DNA of 48,013 nt from JAXHUA01 sp034189695. GTDB taxonomy: Bacteria; Chloroflexota; Dehalococcoidia; E44-bin15. How positions within the stretch are numbered: the stretch's first letter is position 1; every line of letters begins with the position of its first letter. The DNA is taken from assembly GCA_034189695.1 (NCBI GenBank), contig JAXHUA010000042.1, positions 1 to 48,013 on the forward strand. The letters are read 5' to 3'. Made by a program: the position numbers and the translations under genes. Below the pieces are notes generated by a model. That model saw nothing but the letters and a program-made list of their open reading frames with translations, had not been told where the DNA came from and did not search any database. This document shows positions 7,730 to 15,689 of this stretch, piece by piece.

Positions 7730-7846
7730 GCAGGGGTGCCCGAGCGCAAGCGAGGGCTCAATTTGGCTGCAAGCCGGTGTGAGTCCGGCACAGTACCGCC
7801 TGCTGTGACCTCGAAACGTCGAGGGAGTCAGAACGCCTGCCTCTGC
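7730..7846 (+). promoter_or_regulatory. Cobalamin riboswitch aptamer
   Basis: The conserved core is plain: GCCGGTGTGAGTCCGGC (7773-7789), then CAGTACCGCC (7791-7800) and CTGTGA (7803-7808). The B12-box-like AGTCAGAACGCCTGCC is at 7826-7841. The closing P1 stem is GCAGGGG (7730-7736) with CCTCTGC (7840-7846), one G-U pair. The element precedes btuF and the cob genes, as expected for adenosylcobalamin feedback. The expression platform is the terminator at 7903-7933. GGGGT (7872-7876) can pair with the terminator's ACCCC (7903-7907) and could be the antiterminator (inference). Confidence 0.93.
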
Positions 7847-7902
7847 ATTTCCTTAGACCTCCGCGGTGAAGGGGGTGGGAAGCATGCCTGGATAGCCTGA
7901 TG

Positions 7903-7933
7903 ACCCCTCGTGCTTCGCGGCGGGGGGTTTTTT
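7903..7933 (+). terminator. Riboswitch-controlled intrinsic terminator
   Basis: Stem ACCCCTCG (7903-7910) with CGGGGGGT (7921-7928), one wobble pair and a 10-nt loop, runs into six T (7928-7933). It lies 57 nt past the aptamer and 34 nt before the btuF start, as a transcriptional OFF switch requires. Confidence 0.85.
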
Positions 7934-7966
7934 GTTCGCCGCGGCAGGGCAAGGAAAGGAGTGTTA

Positions 7967-8866
7967 GTGAAGAGATCCGCCATAGTGAGTCTGCTACTGG
8001 GTGTGCTCATCGCCCTCGCGGCTTGCACACCGTCGCCCACAGGGCCAGGCACCATAACCGACGACGTCGGAAGGACGGTGGACATAGAAGCTGTGCCCGA
8101 GCACATAGTCTCCCTGGCGCCAGCCATAACCGAGATACTCTTCGCGCTCGGTCTGGGAGACTGCGTGGTCGGCGTGACGGACCATTGCGACTACCCCGGG
8201 GAAGCGACAGGCAAGCCCAGGGTGGGCGGTTACTTCACCACCAACCTGGAGACGATCCTGAGCCAGGACCCGGACCTGGTGCTGGCCGACGGTCACGACC
8301 CGGTATGCGCCCAGTTGGAGGACGCCGGGGCGACGATGGTGGTGCTCCAGCCTGAAGACATAGACGGCATTCTGGATGACATCGAGCTGGTCGGCGAGAT
8401 AACCGCCATGGAGGAGGAGGCGGCAACGCTGGTCGCGGACATGCAGGGGCGCATGGATGCAGTCGCCGGCATAGCAGCCGGTGCGGACAAGCCAACGGCG
8501 TTCTACGTGATTGATGCCTCCGACCCCACCAAGCCGTGGACGGCTGGAGCGGGCTCCTTCGTCGACGCCCTGATCTACATGGCGGGAGGGGAGAACATCG
8601 CGCATGCCTCGGCCGAATGGGCGCAGTTCAATCTCGAAGTGCTCGTGGGTACCGACCCGGACGTGGTGATAGTGGACGCCAGCCACGGTGAGGCTCTGGT
8701 TCCCGACTTCTCGACCCTGACTGGCTGGAAGGAGCTGAGTGCCGTCAAGAACGGGAACGTGTACCTCATTGACGGCAACCTTATGAGCCGGCCAGGGCCC
8801 CGCATCGTGGAAGGCCTGGAAGAGCTGGCGAGTATCATCCACCCTGAGCTCTTCCCACAACAGTAG
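7967..8866 (+). CDS. btuF: Cobalamin ABC transporter substrate-binding lipoprotein BtuF
   Basis: This 299-aa periplasmic-binding (class III) lipoprotein captures corrinoids for import. The signal peptide ends in the lipobox LAAC, with the lipidated Cys at residue 20. The mature part begins with a Thr/Pro/Gly linker, then DDVGRTV and VSLAPAITEILFALGLGD, which are BtuF/FecB-like. GTG 7967 is chosen because AAAGGAG lies 5 nt upstream and it gives a clean signal peptide. A frame open from 7910 would start inside the terminator hairpin. The cobalamin riboswitch ahead and the cob/btu genes behind make a corrinoid ligand much more likely than a siderophore. Confidence 0.92.
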   Translation: MKRSAIVSLLLGVLIALAACTPSPTGPGTITDDVGRTVDIEAVPEHIVSLAPAITEILFALGLGDCVVGVTDHCDYPGEATGKPRVGGYFTTNLETILSQDPDLVLADGHDPVCAQLEDAGATMVVLQPEDIDGILDDIELVGEITAMEEEAATLVADMQGRMDAVAGIAAGADKPTAFYVIDASDPTKPWTAGAGSFVDALIYMAGGENIAHASAEWAQFNLEVLVGTDPDVVIVDASHGEALVPDFSTLTGWKELSAVKNGNVYLIDGNLMSRPGPRIVEGLEELASIIHPELFPQQ

Positions 8867-8868
8867 CA

Positions 8869-9936
8869 ATGTCTTCCTTAGACGAGGTCATTCAGAGCAT
8901 TGGCAGCCTCGACCAGGAGGCGATGCAGGCGGCGCGGAAGCGCCAGGACAGCCTGACCAAGCCGCTGGGGAGCCTGGGAAGGCTGGAGGAGCTTTCGGTC
9001 AGGATTGCCGGCATGGCCGGTTCGGCTATACCCCGTCTCGACCACAAAGCGATCGTGGTCATGGCCGCCGATCACGGCGTGGTGGCTGAGGCGGTGACCC
9101 TGTACCCCCAGGACGTCACGCCCCAGATGGTGGACAACTTCCTGCAGGGTGGCGCCGCCATAAGCGTCCTGGCGCGCCATATCGGCGCCCGGGTAGTGAT
9201 AGTGGACGTGGGCGTGGCCGCCGACATCCCACAGCACCCGGACCTCGTGTCGAGGAAGATCGGCCGGGGAACGCGGAACCTGGCGAGAGGCCCCGCGATG
9301 GACCGGGACGAAGCTGCGCGCGCGATCGAGGTCGGCATCGAGATAGCCGAACGCGAGATCGCCAGAGGACTCGACATCATCGGCACCGGGGACATGGGTA
9401 TCGGCAACACCACCGCCTCCAGCGCCATTACCGCAGCCATCCTCGGAGAGCCGGTGAGGAGCGTCACCGGGCGCGGCACGGGACTGGGAGATTCACAGGT
9501 GGCCCACAAGGTGAGCGTGATCGAACAGGCGCTCAGCACCAACCGGCCCGACGGTCGTGATGGCCTCGATGTGCTGTCCAAGGTGGGCGGGTTCGAGATC
9601 GCCGGTCTGGCCGGGGTCATGCTTGGCGCGGCGGCGCACCGCGTTCCCGTCGTCATTGACGGTTTCGTTTCAGGCGCAGCGGCCCTTATCGCCACAACGA
9701 TGGCGCCCGCCTTGCGCCACTTCCTCATCGCGGGCCATCTGTCCGCCGAGAGGGGGCACGCAGCAGTGCTCAAACACCTTGGCTTGAAGCCGGTTCTTGA
9801 GTTCGGGATGCACCTGGGAGAGGGGACAGGGGCGGCTCTCGCCATCTCCATCGCTGAGGCGGCGGTGAAGCTGATGGCGGAAATGGCCACCTTCGCCGAC
9901 GCAGGCGTATCTGAGGCAGATAGGAAAGCCGAATGA
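8869..9936 (+). CDS. cobT: Nicotinate-nucleotide-dimethylbenzimidazole phosphoribosyltransferase CobT
   Basis: This 355-aa enzyme has the usual family length. It activates the lower-ligand base (such as dimethylbenzimidazole) to its alpha-ribotide for attachment to cobinamide. Signature stretches include KPLGSLGRLEELS near the N-terminus, VVMAADHGV, the long GTGDMGIGNTTASSAI loop, and GFVSGAAALIA near the C-terminus. The ATG lies 2 nt after the btuF stop, and the gene overlaps cobS by 4 nt (ATGA), so the operon is translationally coupled. The catalytic Glu near the C-terminus falls in the LEFGMHLGEGTGAA region. Confidence 0.96.
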   Translation: MSSLDEVIQSIGSLDQEAMQAARKRQDSLTKPLGSLGRLEELSVRIAGMAGSAIPRLDHKAIVVMAADHGVVAEAVTLYPQDVTPQMVDNFLQGGAAISVLARHIGARVVIVDVGVAADIPQHPDLVSRKIGRGTRNLARGPAMDRDEAARAIEVGIEIAEREIARGLDIIGTGDMGIGNTTASSAITAAILGEPVRSVTGRGTGLGDSQVAHKVSVIEQALSTNRPDGRDGLDVLSKVGGFEIAGLAGVMLGAAAHRVPVVIDGFVSGAAALIATTMAPALRHFLIAGHLSAERGHAAVLKHLGLKPVLEFGMHLGEGTGAALAISIAEAAVKLMAEMATFADAGVSEADRKAE

Positions 9937-10715
9937 CTGCATGTCGCGGCGCTGGGAATGCGTGGAGGAACCTGGGAGAAGGATTCCTGGCTGCGCTGCA
10001 GTTCCTGACCGTGGTCCCAGTGCGACGGGCGGTCACACCACAGGGGATCGCCTTTTCCCTGGTGTGTTTCCCCATTGTCGGGCTCGGGATTGGGGGGCTC
10101 CTGTACGGGCTGTACCGCCTGTTTGACCTGTTCCTGCCCCTGGCGCTGACCAGCGCCCTCGTGATAGCGGCCCTGGTGCTTGTGAGTGGGGCGAACCACC
10201 TGGACGGATTCATCGATACCTGCGACGGTATGGCGGCGGGGCGGACGCCGGAGCAGCGGCTGGCCATAATGCGTGATACGCATGCCGGCAGCTTCGGGGT
10301 GGTGGGCGTGTGCTGCCTGTTTCTGGTCAAGTACGTTGCGCTGTTGTTCCTGCCGGCGCAGTTCCACATGGCAGCGCTTCTCCTCATGCCGGTAATGGGC
10401 CGCTGGGCGATGGTGTATGCCCTGTCCATGTACCCCTCGGCCAGGAGTGAGGGGATGGGGCACGCCTACAGGAGACAGGCCAGGTGGTGGGCGCTGGCAG
10501 TGGCGACGCTCATTTCGGTCGCCATCGCATTCGGCTTGATGAGGGTTCGCGGCCTGGCGCTCGTCGCCGCTGTGTGGATAGCCGTCCTTCTCCTGTCGAC
10601 CTTGCTGAGCCGGAAGCTGGGTGGCCTCACCGGCGACACCTACGGGGCCACTAACGAAGTGACCGAAGCGCTGGCGCTGGTGCTGGTGCCTCTGGTCGCG
10701 GGAGGCTATTTCTAG
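9933..10715 (+). CDS. cobS: Adenosylcobinamide-GDP ribazoletransferase (cobalamin synthase) CobS
   Basis: This 260-aa integral membrane enzyme joins adenosylcobinamide-GDP to alpha-ribazole, the last assembly step of cobalamin. The N-terminal AALQFLTVVPVRR is characteristic. The acidic motif NHLDGFIDTCDGMAAG and the following RLAIMRDTHAGSFGVVG match the family's Mg-binding and substrate region. Several hydrophobic helices span the rest, and TGDTYGATNEVTEA is near the C-terminus. It overlaps cobT (ATGA) and its stop overlaps the GTG of cobU (TAGTG). Confidence 0.95.
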   Translation: MTACRGAGNAWRNLGEGFLAALQFLTVVPVRRAVTPQGIAFSLVCFPIVGLGIGGLLYGLYRLFDLFLPLALTSALVIAALVLVSGANHLDGFIDTCDGMAAGRTPEQRLAIMRDTHAGSFGVVGVCCLFLVKYVALLFLPAQFHMAALLLMPVMGRWAMVYALSMYPSARSEGMGHAYRRQARWWALAVATLISVAIAFGLMRVRGLALVAAVWIAVLLLSTLLSRKLGGLTGDTYGATNEVTEALALVLVPLVAGGYF

Positions 10716-11266
10716 TGTCCGGCACAGATAGAGAGGTGATACTCATTCTGGGGGGGGCGCGGAGCGGCAAGAGCGCCTTCGCCCAGCGACTGGCCTCGGA
10801 ACGCGGCGAGCGGGTCCTCTTCGTCGCCACGGGCAGGGCGACGGACGAGGAAATGCAGCAGCGAATCGAGCTTCACCAGAAGGGGCGTCCCCGGACATGG
10901 CGCACCGTCGAGGCACCCCTTGGTGTAGCCGGGGTGATGCGCGAGCACGCCGAGAAGGTGGATGCAGTGCTCCTGGACTGCGCCAGTTTCATGGTGGCGA
11001 ATCTGATGGAAGACGCCGGCGACGGCTGCGACATGGGAGATCTGGAGCAGCAGATAGTCGATGAACTGGCCCAGGTCATGCAGGCATGCCCGGCGAGCCT
11101 CATCATCGTGTCGAACGAGGTGGGCATGGGGCTGGTCCCCGCGTACCCCTCCGGGCGCGCCTTTCGAGACCTGCTGGGCCGGGCGAACCAGTTCATCGCC
11201 GAGCACGCGACCGAGGTCTACTTCATGGTGGCCGGCATTCCGCAATTGCTGAAGGGCGGGCGGTAG
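10715..11266 (+). CDS. cobU: Adenosylcobinamide kinase / guanylyltransferase CobU
   Basis: This 183-aa bifunctional enzyme phosphorylates adenosylcobinamide and transfers GMP to give adenosylcobinamide-GDP, the substrate of the adjacent CobS. The P-loop GGARSGKSAFAQ is at residues 11-22, followed by VLFVATGRATDEEM, in which family members carry the activity-defining residues. NEVGMGLVP and RAFRDLLGRANQ come later. The GTG start shares its G with the cobS stop, so it is coupled. Together with cobT and cobS it covers lower-ligand attachment on salvaged cobinamide. No corrin-ring synthesis genes are in the window. Confidence 0.95.
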   Translation: MSGTDREVILILGGARSGKSAFAQRLASERGERVLFVATGRATDEEMQQRIELHQKGRPRTWRTVEAPLGVAGVMREHAEKVDAVLLDCASFMVANLMEDAGDGCDMGDLEQQIVDELAQVMQACPASLIIVSNEVGMGLVPAYPSGRAFRDLLGRANQFIAEHATEVYFMVAGIPQLLKGGR

Positions 11267-11267
11267 G

Positions 11268-12320
11268 GTGTTCACCAGGTTGAGACAGAACCACCGACTG
11301 CTGGTCTTGCTGCTGCTCCTGGCGGTGCTCCTTCTCAGCCTGCTCATCGCCGCTGCGCTCGGCGCGGTATCCATTGCACCACTCGACATAGTGAAGATGA
11401 CACTCAACAAGGTCGGCGTATCCCATTTCGCCCAGACATGGCAGCCGAGCGCCGAGGCGATCCTCTTTCAGGTGAGGTTGCCCCGCGTTATCGCCGCCGC
11501 CCTGGTGGGCGCGGCACTCGCCTCAGCGGGTGTGCTGTTCCAGGGCCTGCTCCGCAACCCGATGGCCGACCCCTACATCATCGGCACCTCGGCCGGTGCC
11601 GCCTTCGGCGCCACCGTCGCAATGATGCTTCCCATCAGCATCGCATTCCTCAGCTTCGGGTTGGTGTCTATCGCCGCCTTCGTCGGCGCGCTGGGCGCCG
11701 TGTTGCTCGCCTACAACCTGGCCAGAGTCGGCGGCAAGACACCCGTGGTGAGCATGCTTCTGGCGGGTTTTGCCGTGGCCGCCATGCTCACCGCCGTAAT
11801 GTTCTTCATCGTGACTCTCAGCGGCCAGACCAGCCTGCTGCACAGTGTCTATTCCTTTCTCCTCGGCAATATATCGGTAAGCGGCTGGAACAAGCTCATC
11901 ATCGTCTCGCCTCTCATCGTCGCTGGCGTTATCGTCGCCCGGCTTCTCGCCCACAGGCTCAACGCCTTTGCACTGGGGGAGGAAGGCGCCGCCTACCTCG
12001 GGATCGACGTGGAGAGGGACAAGGTCATCGTCCTCGCTCTCGGCTCCCTGCTCACCGCCTCGGCGGTGTGTATCAGCGGGCTAGTCGGGTTCGTCGGCCT
12101 GGTGGCACCGCACGCCGTGAGGCTGGTCTTCGGACCGGACCACCGCATCCTGCTGCCGGCGGCAACGCTCTGCGGCGGCATATTCCTGGTGCTGGCCGAC
12201 CTGCTGGCCCGGACCATGCTCCCACCGATGGAGATACCACTGGGCATACTCACAGCGCTTATCGGCGCCCCGTTCTTCATCTACCTGCTCAGACGCACGA
12301 GAAGGGAGTACGCCTTCTGA
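11268..12320 (+). CDS. btuC: Cobalamin ABC transporter permease BtuC (FecCD family)
   Basis: This 350-aa permease is highly hydrophobic, as expected for the roughly ten-helix FecCD fold. Landmarks are RLPRVIAAALVGAALASAG, FQGLLRNPMADPYIIGTSAGA, and the coupling-helix region with GLVGFVGLVAPHAVR followed by LLARTMLPPMEIPLGILTAL. The GTG start is 1 nt after cobU and the stop overlaps the btuD ATG (TGATG), consistent with a BtuCD complex made from one transcript. It moves corrinoid delivered by BtuF across the membrane. Confidence 0.94.
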   Translation: MFTRLRQNHRLLVLLLLLAVLLLSLLIAAALGAVSIAPLDIVKMTLNKVGVSHFAQTWQPSAEAILFQVRLPRVIAAALVGAALASAGVLFQGLLRNPMADPYIIGTSAGAAFGATVAMMLPISIAFLSFGLVSIAAFVGALGAVLLAYNLARVGGKTPVVSMLLAGFAVAAMLTAVMFFIVTLSGQTSLLHSVYSFLLGNISVSGWNKLIIVSPLIVAGVIVARLLAHRLNAFALGEEGAAYLGIDVERDKVIVLALGSLLTASAVCISGLVGFVGLVAPHAVRLVFGPDHRILLPAATLCGGIFLVLADLLARTMLPPMEIPLGILTALIGAPFFIYLLRRTRREYAF

Positions 12321-13105
12321 TGATAAGGATCGACCAGGCATCCTTCTCCTACAACGACAGGCCGGTGCTGGACCGCATCGACCTGACGGTCGAGAAGGGC
12401 CAGATGGTGGCGTTGTCCGGGCCCAACGGTTCCGGCAAGACCACCCTCATCAAGCTGGCGTGCGGCGTGCTCCATCCCAACAAGGGTGAGGTCTATCTGG
12501 ACGGGGCGGACGTGAGCCAGATGAAGCGACGGCAGGTCGCGCAACAGATTGCGGTGGTGCCCCAGCAGTTTTTCACCCCCTTCGCCTTCACCGTGAGAGA
12601 GGTGGTGCTGCTCGGAAGAACCCCCTTCCTCAAAGCCTTCTCCGACGAACGCCAGACAGACCGCCAGGCCGTCGAGCGCGCCATGGACCAGGTCGGTATA
12701 CAGGGCCTGAAGGACCGCTATTTCAATGAGGTCAGCGGCGGCGAGCGCCAGAAGGCGATCCTGGCCATGGCGCTGGCGCAGGAGCCCCAGGCGCTGCTGC
12801 TGGATGAGCCCACGGCACACCTCGACATCAACCACCAGGTGGAGATACTGGAAATGGTGCGCACCCTCAACCGCAGTCACGGGCTCACCGTAGTCGGGGC
12901 GATTCACGACCTGAACATGACTGCACTCTACTTCGATCGAGCTATCCTGCTGAAGGACGGCCGCGTCTTCGCCGACGGACCTCCCAGCGAGGTGCTCACC
13001 GAGGAGACAATCCGAGACGTGTTCTCCGCCTCGGTCCACGTGTCGCGTCACCCGCTGACCGGAGCACCCCACATCATCATCACCCCCAGGGACCACCCGC
13101 ACTAG
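12320..13105 (+). CDS. btuD: Cobalamin ABC transporter ATP-binding protein BtuD
   Basis: This 261-aa ABC ATPase is paired with BtuC. The Walker A GPNGSGKTT is near residues 34-42. The signature is VSGGERQKAILAMALAQ, the Walker B ALLLDEPTAHLD, and the switch His falls in GAIHDLNM. A Q-loop lies in VVPQQFF. The start is the ATG at 12320, overlapping the btuC stop. The same frame is open far upstream inside btuC, but that part is a shadow. It is the last gene of the riboswitch-controlled operon. Confidence 0.94.
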   Translation: MIRIDQASFSYNDRPVLDRIDLTVEKGQMVALSGPNGSGKTTLIKLACGVLHPNKGEVYLDGADVSQMKRRQVAQQIAVVPQQFFTPFAFTVREVVLLGRTPFLKAFSDERQTDRQAVERAMDQVGIQGLKDRYFNEVSGGERQKAILAMALAQEPQALLLDEPTAHLDINHQVEILEMVRTLNRSHGLTVVGAIHDLNMTALYFDRAILLKDGRVFADGPPSEVLTEETIRDVFSASVHVSRHPLTGAPHIIITPRDHPH

Positions 13106-13123
13106 CCCCCACCATGTACCACT

Positions 13124-13160
13124 GGTGCCCCGGCGCCAGCAAGGGGCCGGGGACGACACC
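13124..13160 (+). terminator. GC-rich hairpin after btuD, possible terminator
   Basis: CCCCGGC (13128-13134) pairs with GCCGGGG (13146-13152), and an outer GGTG/CACC pair may extend it. It lies just past the btuD stop, but no T-tract follows, so intrinsic termination is doubtful. Confidence 0.3.
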
Positions 13161-13177
13161 ACGGCGAGCACGCTCGC

Positions 13178-13206
13178 TGGACAACATACAGCTGTGCACC
13201 TATAAT
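13178..13206 (+). promoter_or_regulatory. Strong sigma70-type promoter of the purine/MTA salvage operon
   Basis: TGGACA (13178-13183), an exact 17-nt spacer and a perfect TATAAT (13201-13206). Transcription would start near 13213, about 240 nt ahead of hpt. Confidence 0.75.
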
Positions 13207-13212
13207 GGGGCA

Positions 13213-13450
13213 CGATGCAGACAGTCAGTGTGCGTCCGGGCGGTTTCAACAGGCTTGACCGCCACGCGATCGATAGCCGCCAGCGATTCCCCGGTCACCG
13301 ATGCCCCTGCGACATTCGAGGCGAGCGCGCCGTCGGCCCAGGGCCATGGCATGAAGCGCGCTGCGCCGTGCCACCGGGCTGTCAGGATGACCCTCACTTC
13401 CTTCGTGACACGGTGGATGCATCGCCGGACGCATGAGAGGAGGCATAGCC
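13213..13450 (+). other. Untranslated leader of the hpt operon, possibly structured
   Basis: This is the transcribed stretch between the promoter and hpt. Its ends pair: TGCGTCCGG (13231-13239) with CCGGACGCA (13425-13433), the latter just before the hpt SD. Internal hairpins include GGCGGT/ACCGCC (13239-13263, sharing one base with the long-range arm) and GGCATG with CGTGCC enclosing a GCGC/GCGC stem (about 13348-13374). It matches no riboswitch I know. A 73-codon reading frame from 13215 has no SD and an Arg/Pro/Gly-rich composition, so I do not call it a gene. Confidence 0.35.
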
Positions 13451-13978
13451 TTGTCCGCTTCCAGGCAGCTCAAGGTGCTGCTCAACAGGGAGGAAATCGC
13501 CTGCGGAGTTGCCAGGCTGGCCAAGGAGATAAGCAGGGACTACCAGGACAGGTGTCCGCTTCTTGTCGGCGTGCTCAAGGGTTCGTTTGTCTTCATGGCT
13601 GACCTCATCCGGGCCCTGGAGGTTCCGGTTGAGATTGACTTCGTCGCTCTCTCCAGCTACGGGTCAGGCACGGAGACGACGGGCAGAATCAAGCAGGTCA
13701 AGAGACTCAGCCAGCCGATCAAGGGGAAGGATGTTCTCGTTGTCGAGGACATAGTGGACACGGGACTCACAGTAAGGTTCTTCATGGACCTGCTCCTTAA
13801 GAAGAAGCCTTCCTCATTGAAGCTGTGCGCCCTGTTCGACAAGCCCTCAAGAAGGGTGACAGCCTGTGACATCGACTACGTGGGGTTCACTATCCCGGAC
13901 AAGTTCGTCGTCGGATACGGGCTCGACTGCGACCAGAAGTACCGCCACCTGCCGGACCTCTGCGTGCTGGAGGAGTGA
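13451..13978 (+). CDS. hpt: Hypoxanthine phosphoribosyltransferase
   Basis: This 175-aa type I PRTase would convert hypoxanthine (and probably guanine) with PRPP to IMP or GMP. The PRPP loop VLVVEDIVDTGLT is present, as are the LLVGVLKGSFVFMADLIR segment and the C-terminal IPDKFVVGYGLDCDQKYRHLP, which match the HPRT family. TTG 13451 is chosen because AGGAGG (13438-13443) is 7 nt upstream. An ATG at 13433 has no SD. It is the first gene of an operon with adenine deaminase, MtnA and MTA phosphorylase, so the hypoxanthine may come from MTA-derived adenine. Confidence 0.95.
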   Translation: MSASRQLKVLLNREEIACGVARLAKEISRDYQDRCPLLVGVLKGSFVFMADLIRALEVPVEIDFVALSSYGSGTETTGRIKQVKRLSQPIKGKDVLVVEDIVDTGLTVRFFMDLLLKKKPSSLKLCALFDKPSRRVTACDIDYVGFTIPDKFVVGYGLDCDQKYRHLPDLCVLEE

Positions 13979-13980
13979 GA

Positions 13981-15681
13981 ATGAGCATCGAAGAGCTAAT
14001 CTCAGTTGCCAGGGGACAGACGCCTGCCGACCTTCTTTTATCCAATGCCCGCATCGTGAACACGTTCACCGGTGAGGTCGAGCGAGGCAGCATCGCCATC
14101 TGTGGCGACAGGATAGCCGGCGTGGGCGACTACACGGCGGGCAGGCAAGTCATCGACCTCGAGGAGAGATTCGTCGCGCCGGCGTTGATGGACGGCCACG
14201 TCCATCCAGAGAGCTCGATGCTCCACATCGCCCGCTACGCCGAGGCGGTGGTGCCACGCGGCGTGGGCGCAATCGTGACCGATTTCCACGAGATCGCCAA
14301 CGTGAAGGGCCTGAAAGGCGTGGAGTACATGCTCAGGTCGGCCCGGGAGCTACCCCTGGACGTCTACTTCATGGTCGCCTCCTGCGTTCCGGCGACATAT
14401 CTGGAGACTGCCGGGGCGCAACTGACCGCAGGGGACGTCGAGACGGCGTTGACGTGGGACAACGCCATCGGGCTCGGTGAGGTGATGAACTTCCCCGGCG
14501 TTCTGGCGGCGGACAAGGAGGTCCTGGCGAAGATCGCCTCGTCCGCAGGCAGAGTCGTTGACGGGCACGCCCCCGGGTTGGGCGGGAAAGACCTCAACGC
14601 GTATATCGCCTGCGGCATACGTTCCGACCACGAGTCCACCTCCTTCGATGAAGCCCAGGAGAAGCTCAAGCGCGGCATGTACGTGATGATTCGAGAGGGG
14701 TCCTCTGAGAAGAACCTGGAAGCCCTTCTCCCGCTGGTCACCGACAGGACGTACAAGAGGTGCCTGTTCGTGATCGACGACCGTAGCTGCGCCGATCTGA
14801 TGCAGGATGGCGATATGGACGGGGTGGTGAGAAAGGCAGTCAGCCTCGGTCTCGACCCCGTGCGCGCCATTCAGCTTGCCACGACGAACACGGCGGAGTA
14901 CTTCAGACTCGACGGCATGGGCGCGATAGCGCCGGGTTACGTCGCCAATCTCGTCGTTTTCAGCGACCTCGCGTCGTTCCGGGCCGAGAAGGTCTTCCAT
15001 CGTGGGAGCCTGGTGGCCGAGGACGGCAGGCCGCTCTTCACGCCCTCGCTGCTCGTGGACGCCGACATGACACACACAGTCAATATCAAACCCTTCGACA
15101 GGGAAGCCTTGAAGATGCCCGCCGGAGACGGGCTGTCACTGGTCATCGAGATCGTCCCCGACCAGATAATCACCCGGAAGACCGAGGAGCGGCCCAGGCT
15201 CGACGACGGGTTCATTGCCGCCGACACCGAACGGGATATCTTGAAGCTCGTGGTCGTCGAGCGACACCAGGCCACCGGCAACATCGGCCTGGGACTGGTC
15301 AGGGGTTTCGGCCTGAAAAGGGGAGCCCTGGCGTCGTCGGTGGCGCACGACTCCCATAATATCGTTGTGGTGGGAACGAACGACGAGGACATCTACGACG
15401 CCGTCAAGGAGGTCGAGAGGCTCCAGGGCGGGCTGGTGGCGGTGGCGGACGGCGTGGTGCTCGGCTCACTACCGCTGCCCGTCGCCGGTCTCCTCTCGGT
15501 CGAGCCGCTGGCGACCGTGGTTGACAGACTGGAGCAGCTCAAGCAGAAGGCGGCGGGTCTGGGGTGCCGGCCCGCGCACCCCTTTGCCACGCTGTCGTTT
15601 CTCGCGCTGCCGGTGATCCCCGAACTGAGGCTCACCGACCTGGGGCTCGTGGACGTGACAGCGTTCGAGCTGGTCAGCTAG
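13981..15681 (+). CDS. ade: Adenine deaminase
   Basis: This 566-aa amidohydrolase-superfamily enzyme has the normal family length and deaminates adenine to hypoxanthine. The metal-binding start MDGHVHPESSMLH, followed by VTDFHEIANVKG, is diagnostic. IRSDHESTSFDEAQEKL and IDDRSCADLM come next. The C-terminal domain includes HDSHNIVVVGTNDEDIY. ATG 13981 follows GGAGGAG at good spacing, 2 nt after the hpt stop. It supplies hypoxanthine to Hpt and consumes the adenine released by the phosphorylase two genes downstream. Confidence 0.95.
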   Translation: MSIEELISVARGQTPADLLLSNARIVNTFTGEVERGSIAICGDRIAGVGDYTAGRQVIDLEERFVAPALMDGHVHPESSMLHIARYAEAVVPRGVGAIVTDFHEIANVKGLKGVEYMLRSARELPLDVYFMVASCVPATYLETAGAQLTAGDVETALTWDNAIGLGEVMNFPGVLAADKEVLAKIASSAGRVVDGHAPGLGGKDLNAYIACGIRSDHESTSFDEAQEKLKRGMYVMIREGSSEKNLEALLPLVTDRTYKRCLFVIDDRSCADLMQDGDMDGVVRKAVSLGLDPVRAIQLATTNTAEYFRLDGMGAIAPGYVANLVVFSDLASFRAEKVFHRGSLVAEDGRPLFTPSLLVDADMTHTVNIKPFDREALKMPAGDGLSLVIEIVPDQIITRKTEERPRLDDGFIAADTERDILKLVVVERHQATGNIGLGLVRGFGLKRGALASSVAHDSHNIVVVGTNDEDIYDAVKEVERLQGGLVAVADGVVLGSLPLPVAGLLSVEPLATVVDRLEQLKQKAAGLGCRPAHPFATLSFLALPVIPELRLTDLGLVDVTAFELVS

Positions 15682-15689
15682 AGGGGACA

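Noticed and set aside
9072..10463. A 463-codon open frame on the minus strand across cobT and cobS
   Set aside because: It lies fully antisense to two well-identified genes, is His/Arg/Pro/Ser-rich and has no SD or family resemblance; a product of high GC.
11438..12319. Upstream extension of the btuD reading frame by 294 codons inside btuC
   Set aside because: The extension is Arg/Ala-rich with no homology; BtuD starts naturally at ATG 12320, overlapping the btuC stop.
13124..13160. Strong GC hairpin after btuD taken as a full intrinsic terminator
   Set aside because: It lacks any T-tract, so I list it only as a low-confidence possibility.
13215..13436. A 73-codon frame directly downstream of the hpt promoter, possible leaderless gene
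   Set aside because: No SD, composition rich in Arg/Pro/Gly/Cys without a recognisable fold; a non-coding leader fits better, though it is not excluded.
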